Counted from the first letter of the stretch, positions 6,211-14,664 are shown. The stretch: DNA of 16,979 bases from CAZIRO01 sp964541595 (GCA_964541595.1 CAZIRO010000046.1:1-16979); one strand, 5' to 3'. Notes: generated by a model not told the origin, from the letters alone. A program made the numbers and translations.

Positions 6211-7635
6211 ATGATGCGGTTGCTCCATCCGATCGTACACGGGAGGGTTGAACCGGGACCGGAAGTCGTCGATATTCGGCGGCCCGGTGACCATCAGGTC
6301 CTGCATCAGGTCAGTCTCGCCACGGAATCCGTCGTTCGACGGGCGCTGGACGGTCTTGCCGCGGCGTTTGCACACACGCGTACCATGCCGGCGTATGAAC
6401 GGCGCAACATCCTCCTGCGCCTGTTGCAGCATCTCGAACGGGACGCGGAGACCATGGCGCAACTCATTGCGAACGAGGCGGGCAAACCCATACGCCTTGC
6501 GCGCGGAGAAGTCGAACGTGCCAGGATCACGATCGCCTGTGCAGCGGATGCAGCCTGGCGTCTATCTGGAGAAATGATGCCGCTGGACGTCATGCCCGCG
6601 CACCAGGGGCGATGGGGGGTCTGGTTTCGCGTCCCGGTGGGTCCGGTGCTGGCCATCACGCCGTTCAATTTTCCGCTCAATCTGGTGCTGCACAAGATCG
6701 CGCCGGCCATGGCGATCGGTGCACCGTTCGTCATCAAACCGTCGCCACAGACACCGGCCACAGCGGAACTGCTCACCCGCTGGATTCTGGACGCCGGCTG
6801 GCCGCCGGAGGCGATCGCGTATCTACCGTGTGCAAATACTGTGGCCGAATCGATGGCACGCGCACCGGAAATCCGGGTTGTTTCGTTTACGGGAAGCGCT
6901 CAGGTGGGCTGGCATCTCAAACGGGTGGCAGCGGGCAAGCGGGTGGTTCTGGAGATGGGCGGCAACGCGCATGTGATCGTACATGCAGACGCCGATCTGG
7001 ATTGGGCGGCCGAACGGTGTGCATTCGGTGCGTTCGTCTATGCGGGGCAGGTGTGCATTTCCGTGCAGATCATTCAGGTTCATGCATCCGTCCTGGACGA
7101 CTTTACCGACCGGCTCGTCGCCGCGGCGCGGGCATTAAAAGTCGGCGATATCTTTGACAGCGAGGTTGTTATCGGCCCGATGATCAATACACCTTCGGCG
7201 GATCGTGTGATGGCATGGATCGAACAGGCGTTGCATCGGGGCGCTCGGGTTGTCCTGGAGGGTCACCGTGAGGGCGACTGGATCCATCCCTGGATCCTGA
7301 CCCATGTACCGCCCGATCTGCCGGTCTACTGCGAAGAAGTGTTCGGTCCTGTGGTCATTGTGGAGCCCTATACCGAATGGGACGAGGCCGTCCAGCGCGT
7401 CAATCGCAGTGTCTATGGATTGCAGGCCGGGGTATTCACCCGCGACTGGAATCGTATTCAGGACGCCATGCAGCGTATTGAGGTCGGCGGTCTGGTGATC
7501 AATGACGTGCCGACGGTACGGGTCGACCCGATGCCGTACGGCGGTATGAAACAGTCCGGATTCGGCCGGGAAGGTATTCGGTTTGCCATCGAAGCAATGA
7601 CCGACATTCGTATGGTACTCTTTCGACGCATGTAA
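6211..7635 (+). CDS. NAD(P)-dependent aldehyde dehydrogenase family protein
   Basis: This 474-residue protein has standard ALDH superfamily length. It oxidises an aldehyde to the acid with NAD(P); the substrate cannot be read from sequence. Visible motifs are the cofactor/substrate tunnel ITPFNFPLN, the SFTGSAQVGW glycine motif, general-base E248 in LEMGGNA, catalytic nucleophile C282 in GQVCIS, the EEVFGPV motif and the C-terminal MPYGGMKQSGFGREG. All key residues are present. I chose ATG 6211, which has GAGGG 6 nt upstream; TTG 6205 and ATG 6214 are alternatives. It is the first gene of a plus-strand cluster and has its own promoter. The succinate-semialdehyde, lactaldehyde or non-phosphorylating glyceraldehyde-3-phosphate types are all possible. 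Confidence 0.93.
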   Translation: MMRLLHPIVHGRVEPGPEVVDIRRPGDHQVLHQVSLATESVVRRALDGLAAAFAHTRTMPAYERRNILLRLLQHLERDAETMAQLIANEAGKPIRLARGEVERARITIACAADAAWRLSGEMMPLDVMPAHQGRWGVWFRVPVGPVLAITPFNFPLNLVLHKIAPAMAIGAPFVIKPSPQTPATAELLTRWILDAGWPPEAIAYLPCANTVAESMARAPEIRVVSFTGSAQVGWHLKRVAAGKRVVLEMGGNAHVIVHADADLDWAAERCAFGAFVYAGQVCISVQIIQVHASVLDDFTDRLVAAARALKVGDIFDSEVVIGPMINTPSADRVMAWIEQALHRGARVVLEGHREGDWIHPWILTHVPPDLPVYCEEVFGPVVIVEPYTEWDEAVQRVNRSVYGLQAGVFTRDWNRIQDAMQRIEVGGLVINDVPTVRVDPMPYGGMKQSGFGREGIRFAIEAMTDIRMVLFRRM

Positions 7636-7662
7636 AACGCTTCCACCGGTGGCGGCACACGT

Positions 7663-8457
7663 ATGACCGATGCATATCTCATCGTGGATCCGCCCGGAGA
7701 CGGTGTCCACAATATGGTGATCGATACGTGGTTGTGGGCAACGCATACCCATACGCGTCCTCCCGTCCTGCGGTTTTATCGATGGCAGCGGCCAACGGTG
7801 TCGCTGGGGGTTCACCAGCAACCGGAAACGGTGGTCGACCCGACGCGTTGTCGCCGTTTCGGCGTGGATATCGTACGTCGACCCACCGGTGGCGGCGCCG
7901 TACTGCACGATGCGGAAATCACGTACAGTGTGATCGCCACGCCGACGCAACTCGGTGTCCGCAAACCGCTGGACGCATACGCGCGTATCGCCACTGCGCT
8001 CCTGGAGGGTCTGGCGCATTATCCGATCGTCGGTGCGACGCTTGTCCGACCGGCAACGCCGGTGGGACGGGTGGACGGGTTCTGTTTTGCACAGCGGGCG
8101 CATTATGAAATTGCGGTGCACGGCGCGAAACTCATCGGCAGTGCGCAACGATGGGGACGCCACGCGTTGCTGCAGCACGGGTCCATTCTCCTGGACTGGA
8201 ATCCCCGATGGGTCGATGTGTTTCGTGTACGCGTGCATCCGGCCGGGTTCACCACACTGCGCCGGGTGCTCGGTACCGCGCCCGACCCGGAACGGCTTAT
8301 CCGGTGCATTCTCCGGGGGTTTCAACGTGTGTTTGGCTGGCGATGGCGTCGGTGGACCGTGCGTCCGCCGGACAAACAGATGGATGCACTGATTCGACGG
8401 TTTCGGATACGCGTCCATGCCGAAGATCCTGTCGTATCGTCCCATCCGGGTGCGTAA
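7663..8457 (+). CDS. lipM: Lipoate-protein ligase A family protein, probably LipM-type octanoyltransferase
   Basis: This 264-residue protein of the biotin/lipoate ligase fold has RRPTGGGAVLHD (GGG at 76-78), the hallmark of the family. GFCFAQRAHYEI (C141) then GAKLIGSAQRWGR and LLQHGSILLDW follow. C141 sits where the acyl-carrying cysteine of Bacillus LipM lies, which favours transfer of octanoyl from acyl carrier protein to lipoyl domains over an ATP-dependent salvage ligase. Lipoate is the cofactor of pyruvate and 2-oxoglutarate dehydrogenases and of the glycine cleavage system; none of these, nor lipA, is in the window. It starts 27 nt after the dehydrogenase. The ribosome-binding site is weak. 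Its 3' end overlaps the next gene by 41 nt. Confidence 0.85.
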   Translation: MTDAYLIVDPPGDGVHNMVIDTWLWATHTHTRPPVLRFYRWQRPTVSLGVHQQPETVVDPTRCRRFGVDIVRRPTGGGAVLHDAEITYSVIATPTQLGVRKPLDAYARIATALLEGLAHYPIVGATLVRPATPVGRVDGFCFAQRAHYEIAVHGAKLIGSAQRWGRHALLQHGSILLDWNPRWVDVFRVRVHPAGFTTLRRVLGTAPDPERLIRCILRGFQRVFGWRWRRWTVRPPDKQMDALIRRFRIRVHAEDPVVSSHPGA

Positions 8458-10141
8458 GAAGACCACCGCGTGGATCTGGATGGACGCGGTGGATGTGCGG
8501 GACGGGACTCCCGTACACGTCGTCCAGATCCCGCGTTTCGCATACTTCCATGAGGCGTTTCGTCAGAAGATCACCCGTCTGCTGGAACTCTGGTCCTGTC
8601 TGCCGACGGTCGGTGTATTGCGTCCCCTGCGGTGGGACGTCATCGAACGGGATCTCTATCTGATATATGCCGGGGAACCCTTTCAGCCGTTCGAGTACTT
8701 TTTCGCGGAGGTTCCGGTTTTTCCCTGGCCGGTGGCGGTTCGGATCGTGGCCGAGTGTTTGCGGTATGTCCATCTCTGTACAGACCGCCTTTCGGAGGAA
8801 CTCGGCCGTCCCGTCCGGCATGGTCGGATCGCGCTGTCCACATGTATGCTACACGCGGACGGCCAGGTCAGTATTGTGCCGCCGCTCGTGCATCCGGAGT
8901 TTCGCGACGCGTACGCGCATCTGGTACCCTGGACCGTTGCGGATGACGATCCCGTGGCGACGGCGCCCCCACCATCGTCCCATCACGTGGATTCTGACCG
9001 GTTTTATCTCGGCGTACTGTTATACTTCTTGCTGACGGGTGCGCGGCCGTGGGTCGAAGACGAGGACGGCACGCTGTTGACCTCCCTCTGGGAACCGCTG
9101 CATGTGCATATGCCATGGTTGCCGTTACCGCTGAACGGGATCGTATATGCACTGCTGACGGATACGGCGCCCCTGTGGAAACAGGTATACATGGAACTCA
9201 CGCACCTGTCAGACATGCTCGCATGGCCCCCGAATCCGGTGGAACGGGAACAGTTCTACCGCGATCCGCTGGAAACCTATCGGGCATATCGTCTGCTGGT
9301 GCGGGAATGGCTTCGCCGGCAGGGGTTTCAGGCGATACGGCGGCATCGGGACTGTGTGGCGCTCTGGTATCATGAGACACTGGCAGCGTTCGATGTGGTG
9401 GCATCAGAATCGTTTGCACGGACCGTATGGCTGGAAGAATTGCGGGCACGCTGTCGAGCCGCGATCCGCACCCGGATGGGTATGCAACCGAACGTCGATG
9501 CCGGGGCCGATCCGTCTGGGCTATTGAGGGAAAAACAGTCGCTGGCATACCCGGTATGGACCCGGCGTATGGAAAACGCGCTCTGGCAGGGAGCGGTCCT
9601 CGACGCCTGGCAGGCGTGGTTGCGGTTGCGGTGGAATCGTTCGCCGATTGCCGAACCGGCCGGGAGCGTGCTGCAGGATTTGCACGATCAGTTGGTGCAA
9701 TCCCAGGCCGTCGGATCGGCCACACCCGTCGAGGTTCCGGTGATCCCGGCATCGCATCCTACCGCCCGACGGTCACCGCGCTGGCGACACGCCGTGCGGG
9801 GGGTCGTGGCCATTCTGTTGCTCGGGATCGGCTGGGGTATTGTCCGGTGGTGGTCCCGTCCCGCATCGGTATCGCCCCCGCCACCGCTGTTTCCGGAGAC
9901 CGTAGAGGTGCCGATCATGCCGCCGACGTGTGAACGGTCTGCGGAGGAACTCCGTCGGATCGAGCGAGAGATGCGGACAGCCGCGCGCACTGGCGACTGG
10001 GTGGTGGCATGTGATCGCGCGATTCAACTGCTGGCATGTACGCCGGAATCGCATCCGGCTTATCGGAAACGGTTGCAAACGGCCCGACGTGCGTGTGCCC
10101 GTGCGCGAACATCGTTCGCGCCATCGTCCGGCGTCGGGTAG
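8417..10141 (+). CDS. Membrane-anchored Ser/Thr pseudokinase
   Basis: This 574-residue protein has an N-terminal half that follows the bacterial Hanks-type kinase layout while losing its catalytic residues. The VAIK lysine is Q37 (VHVVQIP). The catalytic loop is HGRIALSTCML (135-145), aligned without gaps to HRDLKPSNILL, so the Asp is R137 and the Asn is T142. The DFG motif is PPL (155-157). The structural motif SDRFYLGVLLYFLLTGARPW (193-212) is kept. A helical region of unknown function covers about 230-440. One transmembrane helix follows at about 462-479, then a short region with a TPR-like helical pair rich in Ala/Arg (about 510-565), probably periplasmic. ATG 8417 overlaps lipM by 41 nt; ATG 8480 is an alternative start. 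It cannot be an ordinary kinase; a scaffold or binding role is inference. Confidence 0.82.
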   Translation: MPKILSYRPIRVRKKTTAWIWMDAVDVRDGTPVHVVQIPRFAYFHEAFRQKITRLLELWSCLPTVGVLRPLRWDVIERDLYLIYAGEPFQPFEYFFAEVPVFPWPVAVRIVAECLRYVHLCTDRLSEELGRPVRHGRIALSTCMLHADGQVSIVPPLVHPEFRDAYAHLVPWTVADDDPVATAPPPSSHHVDSDRFYLGVLLYFLLTGARPWVEDEDGTLLTSLWEPLHVHMPWLPLPLNGIVYALLTDTAPLWKQVYMELTHLSDMLAWPPNPVEREQFYRDPLETYRAYRLLVREWLRRQGFQAIRRHRDCVALWYHETLAAFDVVASESFARTVWLEELRARCRAAIRTRMGMQPNVDAGADPSGLLREKQSLAYPVWTRRMENALWQGAVLDAWQAWLRLRWNRSPIAEPAGSVLQDLHDQLVQSQAVGSATPVEVPVIPASHPTARRSPRWRHAVRGVVAILLLGIGWGIVRWWSRPASVSPPPPLFPETVEVPIMPPTCERSAEELRRIEREMRTAARTGDWVVACDRAIQLLACTPESHPAYRKRLQTARRACARARTSFAPSSGVG

Positions 10142-10226
10142 TTGGACGTTCCGGGGCCCCGCAAATGCAAACGACACGTGTGCACCCGATGACGGCGAAC
10201 ACGATCCGACAGCGTGAGGACGCACC

Positions 10227-12404
10227 ATGATACACGTGCGGTACCCGTGGATCGTTGTCCTCGTAGGCGTCGGAATCGGAATGGTTCCCCGCTCGGGATA
10301 TCCGCAGGCCCCCTGTCGGATGTCTGCAGAAGTGCAGCGAGTGGATCCGCAGGGACGGATCGTGCTGGAAGGAAAAGTCGTGATCCAGTGCCCCAAACTC
10401 ACGGTCGCGGCCGATCGGGTGGAAATCGATACACGAGCCAACCGGCTCGTTGCGGATGGTGACGTGACCCTGGTGCAGGGGGATACCCACGTCACCGGCG
10501 CACATCTGGAACTCGACCTGAAGACACGTACGGGGACGTTGACCCGGGCGTTCGCATTCGATGCACCGCAGGTATTCGGCACGGCACAATGGGCCAAACG
10601 TCTGGGAGAGGATCTCTATCAGATGGGAAACGCCGAGGTGACCGAATGCCGCTATCGCCGTCCGCACTGGAGTCTATCGGCACATCGCATTCGTTTTAAA
10701 ATGGGGAAATACATTCAGTTGACCCACGTGTTGTTGAAGATCCGTTCGATACCGGTGCTGTATCTGCCGTTTCTACGGATTCCCATTCGTCAGGAACGGA
10801 GCACGGGGTTTTTGTTTCCCCGATTCGGTCCAAACAGTCGGAAGGGGTTTTTCATCGAGGAAGCCTTCTTCTGGGCAATCAACCGCAGTCACGATCTGAC
10901 GATCACCGGTCGATTGTACGCCGACCGGGGTCCCGGTCTGGGACTGGAATACCGGTACGTCCTGAGTGCCCGCAGTCGGGGCGACCTCGCGCTGGATTAC
11001 TATCGGGACCGCGTACTCGGCACCCAGTGGCAAATGCGCTGGGGACACAGTATCCGCTGGGGGTCCGCCTGGGAATGGCGTGTGGATGCCGATTGGTTTT
11101 CCAGTTTTGACTATATCACGAGTTTTGGAGGTAACTTTGTGCGGCGGATTCAGATTCAACGGTATATCCGCAGTTACCTGACCACACGCTGGGGACCGTT
11201 TCAACTGTACGGCCAGTTCAACGTGCAGGACTATTCCCGGCCGGGACGTGCCCGCAATCTGACCGCGCAGGTGCCCAGTATCCGGATGGTGATGTTCAAC
11301 CAGCGTATTGGTCCGCTCACGATGTCCATGGACACGAGTTATGCGTACCTGTACCGGCAACAGGGAGACGATCGGGTGCGCTATCACAGCGTATCCGTTC
11401 AACCGCGCTGGTCGATGCCGTGGAATCCATGGCCCTGGTTGTCGGTCACTCCGGGTCTGGGCATTCGTTTCCGGATGGACAGCCAGCGGCGAGACCGTGT
11501 CACGCGTCAACTGGACGGGCATCCCATCTATCAGGGAGGGATCGATTTCAATTTGCAGACGGTGGGACCCGTATGGTATCGGATCTTTCAGATCGGTGCG
11601 TCCACCCGGTTGAAACATACGATTGAACCCATCGTCCGGTATCAGTACGGGCACACGTGGGCGCCGGAACAGTGGACATCGCCGGAGGGCGGGTTTTTCG
11701 GTGGAGGATTGAGCGGGTTCGCGGGTCGGTTCGGATTCGGGCGGACGACCCATTTCGTCAGTTACGGGATCGTGCACCGTCTCTTCGTCAAACGGGGCAC
11801 TGACCCGACGGCCACGCCGAGGGAATGGCTTTCCTGGACAGTCACGCACAGTATGCACCTTCCCGGTTCGGCGTGGCTCCAGACCAATATGCCCCGGTAC
11901 GGACCAGTTCTATCCAGTTTGCGCTGGACCCCGTGGACCCGCCTGAGTCTGCAAAACGACGTCGAAATCCATCCGTTTCGCTGGCAACTCACCCGGGTCA
12001 ATCTGTCGATGAACTGGCAGTATACGCAGGGCGGTCAGTTGGCCCTGACGTGGACGTATTTTCGCCCGGCACAGTTCGCAGAAACGCAGGCTCCGCGCGG
12101 ACCGGCGTCTCAATGGGTGCGGTTTTCCTGGACCACACCGCCGGGAGGACTGTTTCAGTTACAGGTCGCCGGCGCGTATGACATCACACGTAAACAACTG
12201 TCCAACGGAGTCGCGGGTTTGATCTGGAATCAGGACTGTTTCTCTCTGGGTATCCAGGTTGTGCGGTATCAGTTCGGGACGGAAACCGAGTATCAGTTCA
12301 GCTTTTCATTGAGCATCCCGAAAGTCGGCAACCTGTTGAATTTCATTCCGGGCCTGGGCGGATTGTACGGACCGGCCGTGCGTCGATACGGACCCCGATT
12401 TTAA
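10227..12404 (+). CDS. lptD: LPS-assembly outer-membrane protein LptD
   Basis: This 725-residue protein inserts lipopolysaccharide into the outer leaflet of the outer membrane. An N-terminal hydrophobic signal (about 1-28) is followed by an OstA/LptA-like periplasmic beta-jellyroll (about 30-130, with VEIDTRANRLVADGDVTL). The linker has TECRYRRPHWSLSAHRIRF and the family signature VLYLPFLRIPI then STGFLFPRFGPNSRKG. The rest is a Trp/Tyr/Arg-rich beta-barrel ending in RF. Four cysteines are present (C30, C55, C141, C671); C30 and C141 flank the periplasmic domain and C671 is late in the barrel. This recalls the inter-domain disulfides of E. coli LptD, but the adjacent C-terminal pair is single here. 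GTGAGGA upstream supports ATG 10227. The glycosyltransferase gene follows after 15 nt. Confidence 0.92.
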   Translation: MIHVRYPWIVVLVGVGIGMVPRSGYPQAPCRMSAEVQRVDPQGRIVLEGKVVIQCPKLTVAADRVEIDTRANRLVADGDVTLVQGDTHVTGAHLELDLKTRTGTLTRAFAFDAPQVFGTAQWAKRLGEDLYQMGNAEVTECRYRRPHWSLSAHRIRFKMGKYIQLTHVLLKIRSIPVLYLPFLRIPIRQERSTGFLFPRFGPNSRKGFFIEEAFFWAINRSHDLTITGRLYADRGPGLGLEYRYVLSARSRGDLALDYYRDRVLGTQWQMRWGHSIRWGSAWEWRVDADWFSSFDYITSFGGNFVRRIQIQRYIRSYLTTRWGPFQLYGQFNVQDYSRPGRARNLTAQVPSIRMVMFNQRIGPLTMSMDTSYAYLYRQQGDDRVRYHSVSVQPRWSMPWNPWPWLSVTPGLGIRFRMDSQRRDRVTRQLDGHPIYQGGIDFNLQTVGPVWYRIFQIGASTRLKHTIEPIVRYQYGHTWAPEQWTSPEGGFFGGGLSGFAGRFGFGRTTHFVSYGIVHRLFVKRGTDPTATPREWLSWTVTHSMHLPGSAWLQTNMPRYGPVLSSLRWTPWTRLSLQNDVEIHPFRWQLTRVNLSMNWQYTQGGQLALTWTYFRPAQFAETQAPRGPASQWVRFSWTTPPGGLFQLQVAGAYDITRKQLSNGVAGLIWNQDCFSLGIQVVRYQFGTETEYQFSFSLSIPKVGNLLNFIPGLGGLYGPAVRRYGPRF

Positions 12405-12419
12405 GGAAGAGACGATCGA

Positions 12420-13487
12420 ATGCGGGTACTGGTTCTGAATTCCCACATTCCGTTTGCCTTTGGAGGGCATCTGCGTCTCATGCATGGTCTTGTGCGGGCG
12501 CTCCGTGATGCCGGTCATACTGCCGACACCCTCGTTCTGCCGCAAAACCGGTTCGGCCGTACCCTGTTGGGATACGCCATTGCGTGGCTGACGGACGTCC
12601 GGTACGGCGATGGCGGGGCACCGGACGTGGTCATTTCCCTGCGGTTTCCCTGTTACATGGCCTATCATCCGCATCATGTGGTCTGGTTGTGTCACAGGAT
12701 GCGGGAGTACGATGACCTATGGGAGACGTATCGGGCCACCTGGACACCGTGGCAACGCGTGAAGGAACGGATGCGGCGGGCATGGATCCGTCGTCTGGAT
12801 CGGTGGGCATTGCGACGGGTCACGGCACGGTGGGCCATTTCCCGGGAGGTCGCGGATCGGTTGCAACACGCACTCGGACTGTCTGCCGAGGTGCTGTACC
12901 CGCCGCCGCCCCCGCGCCCGTACCGTACGGAACGGTACGGGCCGTTTGTGCTGTGGGTTTCCCGTATGGTGCCGCATAAACGGCCGTTGCTGGCCGTCGA
13001 GGCCATGCGGTACAGTCGGAGTGGGATCGCGCTCTGGATGGTCGGTGACGGTCCGGAATGGTCCACGGTTGCCGCACGCGTACGGGAGTTGGGTCTGGAA
13101 TCCCGGGTCCGATTGCTCGGGTCTGTTTCGGATGATATGCTCGTGCACCTGTACGCCACCTGCCGGGGCGTGGTGTTTACCGCGTATCGGGAGGATTACG
13201 GGTTCATCATCACCGAAGCGATGGCGTCGGCAAAACCGGTGATCGTGTGCACCGATGGGGGTGGAGCCACCGAGCTTGTGCAGCACGGACAGAATGGGTA
13301 TATCAGTCCACCGCATCCGGAAAAACTGGCACGGTATATCGACCGCTGGGGAGACAATGTGCGCACGGCAGAGCGCCAGGGGGAAGCCGCGCGTCAAACG
13401 GCCGCGCAGTTGCAATGGCCGGACGTGGTGACCCGATTGTTGCAGCCCCCGAAGGGAAGTGACGAGGAGAAAAGTGATGAGGAGTAA
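12420..13487 (+). CDS. GT4-family glycosyltransferase (GT-B fold)
   Basis: This 355-residue cytoplasmic or membrane-associated protein transfers a sugar from a nucleotide-sugar donor to an unknown acceptor. The N-terminal Rossmann half starts MRVLVLNSHIPFAFGGHLRL, with the glycine loop typical of GT4. The donor half has FVLWVSRMVPHKRP, ALWMVGDGPEW and the E-x7-E motif (E258 and E266 in EDYGFIITEAM), followed by GGGATELVQHGQNGY. The basic, Trp-rich 90-140 segment could contact membrane. AAGGAAG upstream supports ATG 12420. It lies 15 nt after lptD, which suggests work on LPS or another envelope glycan. The last 13 residues are low-complexity (KGSDEEKSDEE) because the frame runs into an inverted repeat shared with the convergent gene. 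Confidence 0.9.
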   Translation: MRVLVLNSHIPFAFGGHLRLMHGLVRALRDAGHTADTLVLPQNRFGRTLLGYAIAWLTDVRYGDGGAPDVVISLRFPCYMAYHPHHVVWLCHRMREYDDLWETYRATWTPWQRVKERMRRAWIRRLDRWALRRVTARWAISREVADRLQHALGLSAEVLYPPPPPRPYRTERYGPFVLWVSRMVPHKRPLLAVEAMRYSRSGIALWMVGDGPEWSTVAARVRELGLESRVRLLGSVSDDMLVHLYATCRGVVFTAYREDYGFIITEAMASAKPVIVCTDGGGATELVQHGQNGYISPPHPEKLARYIDRWGDNVRTAERQGEAARQTAAQLQWPDVVTRLLQPPKGSDEEKSDEE

Positions 13488-13553
13488 TGCAGGAAGTGAT
13501 AAAGCCGATCTTTGCTACCCTCCATCACTTCGCGTCGTTTTCCCTCACTTTTC
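13469..13553. terminator. Nested inverted repeat between convergent genes (possible bidirectional terminator)
   Basis: Two concentric inverted repeats are present: GAAAAGTGA (13469-13477) with TCACTTTTC (13545-13553), and inside it GAAGTGAT (13493-13500) with ATCACTTC (13524-13531). The outer arms lie in the last codons of the glycosyltransferase gene and in the stop region of the DnaC-like gene. The AGTGA motif also recurs at 13457-13462. The arrangement suits transcription stop from both sides, but the stem is AT-rich and interrupted, so it may not be a classical intrinsic terminator. Confidence 0.45.
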
Positions 13554-14363
13554 TTCCTTTTCCGGCCATTCAATCGGCATCAGTCCCTGCGGTCGGAGAG
13601 ACGTGGATTCGGACGACTCCACGGGAAGAACTTTCTGTCCCTCGCCGGTGCCGCGCGTCTGTTGCCACGTGGGTTGCCGGATTTCAACCCGATAGTCCGG
13701 GCCCTCGATGACCACGATCAGGCACATTTCCGCCAGCCGCGAGTACACCCGCTGGGATAGGTGCTGTACAAGAAGACGATGCACTTCCTGTGGCGCACCG
13801 GGTTTCCAGAGATTGCTCGTGACCAGCAGGCACTTTTTGTGGTTGTAACGATAGTTGATGATCGAAAACAGCACGTCAAATACCCATTCGCTGGCCCGAT
13901 GTGCGCCGAGATCGTCCAGCGCGAGGACTTCAACGTCCAGTAGCGGTTGAATGAGATCGCTTTCCGAAAAACTCGTTTCGCGGCTGTATGAGCGACGCAG
14001 TTGGGTCAGGAGATCGTTGCAGTCCCAGAATAGTACCGGAATGTCCTGTTGCATTAAACTCTTGAGGATGGCCACCATCAGGTGCGTTTTTCCGACACCG
14101 GTCGGACCGACAAAAAAGAGACCGCTTTCCACTTCCGGATACGTATCGGCAAACTGCTGCGCGATCTCGAGTGCATAGGTTTGCGCATCCGTAATCGGCT
14201 GGAAGGTTTCAAAATCGGCATCCATAAACCGGGGCGGAATCCGTGCATGTTGCATCCGGTAGCGGAGCATCCGTTCTTTCCGACAGACGCAGGGCTGCAC
14301 ACCCTGCGTTCCGAACCGCTCGACCGCGATCCAGCCGGTACCATTACACTGCGTGCACTGCAT
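13545..14363 (-). CDS. DnaC/IstB-like AAA+ ATPase (helicase loader type) with N-terminal zinc-binding motif
   Basis: This 272-residue protein is counted from ATG 14363; a GTG at 14378 would add five residues, and neither start has a clear ribosome-binding site. Four cysteines at the N-terminus (C3, C6, C25, C27; CTQC then CVC) look like a zinc knuckle, as in the DnaC/DnaI class. The AAA+ core has Walker A GPTGVGKT (86-93), Walker B VLALDDLG (D150, D151), sensor LLVTSNLWKP and an Arg-finger-like SQRVYSRLAEM. Such proteins load replicative helicase at origins, or serve as IS21 helper ATPases (IstB). No transposase or IS ends are nearby, and IstB usually lacks the cysteines, so a chromosomal helicase loader is favoured. 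A weak TATGCT -10 lies at 14395-14400 on the minus strand. The last 45 residues are low-complexity. Confidence 0.85.
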   Translation of the reverse strand: MQCTQCNGTGWIAVERFGTQGVQPCVCRKERMLRYRMQHARIPPRFMDADFETFQPITDAQTYALEIAQQFADTYPEVESGLFFVGPTGVGKTHLMVAILKSLMQQDIPVLFWDCNDLLTQLRRSYSRETSFSESDLIQPLLDVEVLALDDLGAHRASEWVFDVLFSIINYRYNHKKCLLVTSNLWKPGAPQEVHRLLVQHLSQRVYSRLAEMCLIVVIEGPDYRVEIRQPTWQQTRGTGEGQKVLPVESSESTSLRPQGLMPIEWPEKEEK

Positions 14364-14496
14364 GCGTACTGCCCGCACTATTCGGGTTCACTTTAGCATA
14401 GGACAGATGGCATCAGGATACAAATCATGTGTGCTGCGATCGGGACGGGCAATGGGACAGGGGAATGGACTGCATGCACGCCTGCGGTCTGGGGGT

Positions 14497-14524
14497 AGGT
14501 CTCAGGTCCCGGGTGTCTGGTGTC
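14497..14524. repeat. Short heptamer repeat cluster of the same family
   Basis: Four 7-bp units, AGGTCTC, AGGTCCC, GGGTGTC and TGGTGTC, belong to the family seen at 5786-5912 and, inverted, at 6055-6131. They lie upstream of the minus-strand DnaC-like gene, in the same orientation relative to it as the left array has to the CBM48 gene. Confidence 0.7.
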
Positions 14525-14664
14525 AGATCATCCTGGTTGACGGTATGTCGCAGGGGCCATTGGAACACGCCCTGTTTCCTGTACTGATTGCAGATGGATG
14601 GTGCCGGGAATCGGTTCCGGCCAGGAGTCGTTCTGCACGTGGACCAGGACCTTGCACGTATTTA

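Noticed and set aside
7643..7656. CCACCGGTGGCGGC before lipM and again at 7883-7896, as a regulatory repeat
   Set aside because: The second copy encodes the conserved PTGGG motif of LipM, and the palindrome CCACCGGTGG is easily met by chance at this GC content.
7135..8466. Long open frame of 443 codons on the minus strand
   Set aside because: It lies opposite the aldehyde dehydrogenase and lipM genes, both of which have clear family motifs. Its translation is low-quality His/Arg/Thr-rich sequence without motifs, typical of antisense frames in high-GC DNA.
13545..14363. IS21-type insertion sequence (IstB)
   Set aside because: No IstA transposase, terminal inverted repeats or target duplication are visible, and the N-terminal cysteine cluster fits DnaC-like loaders better.
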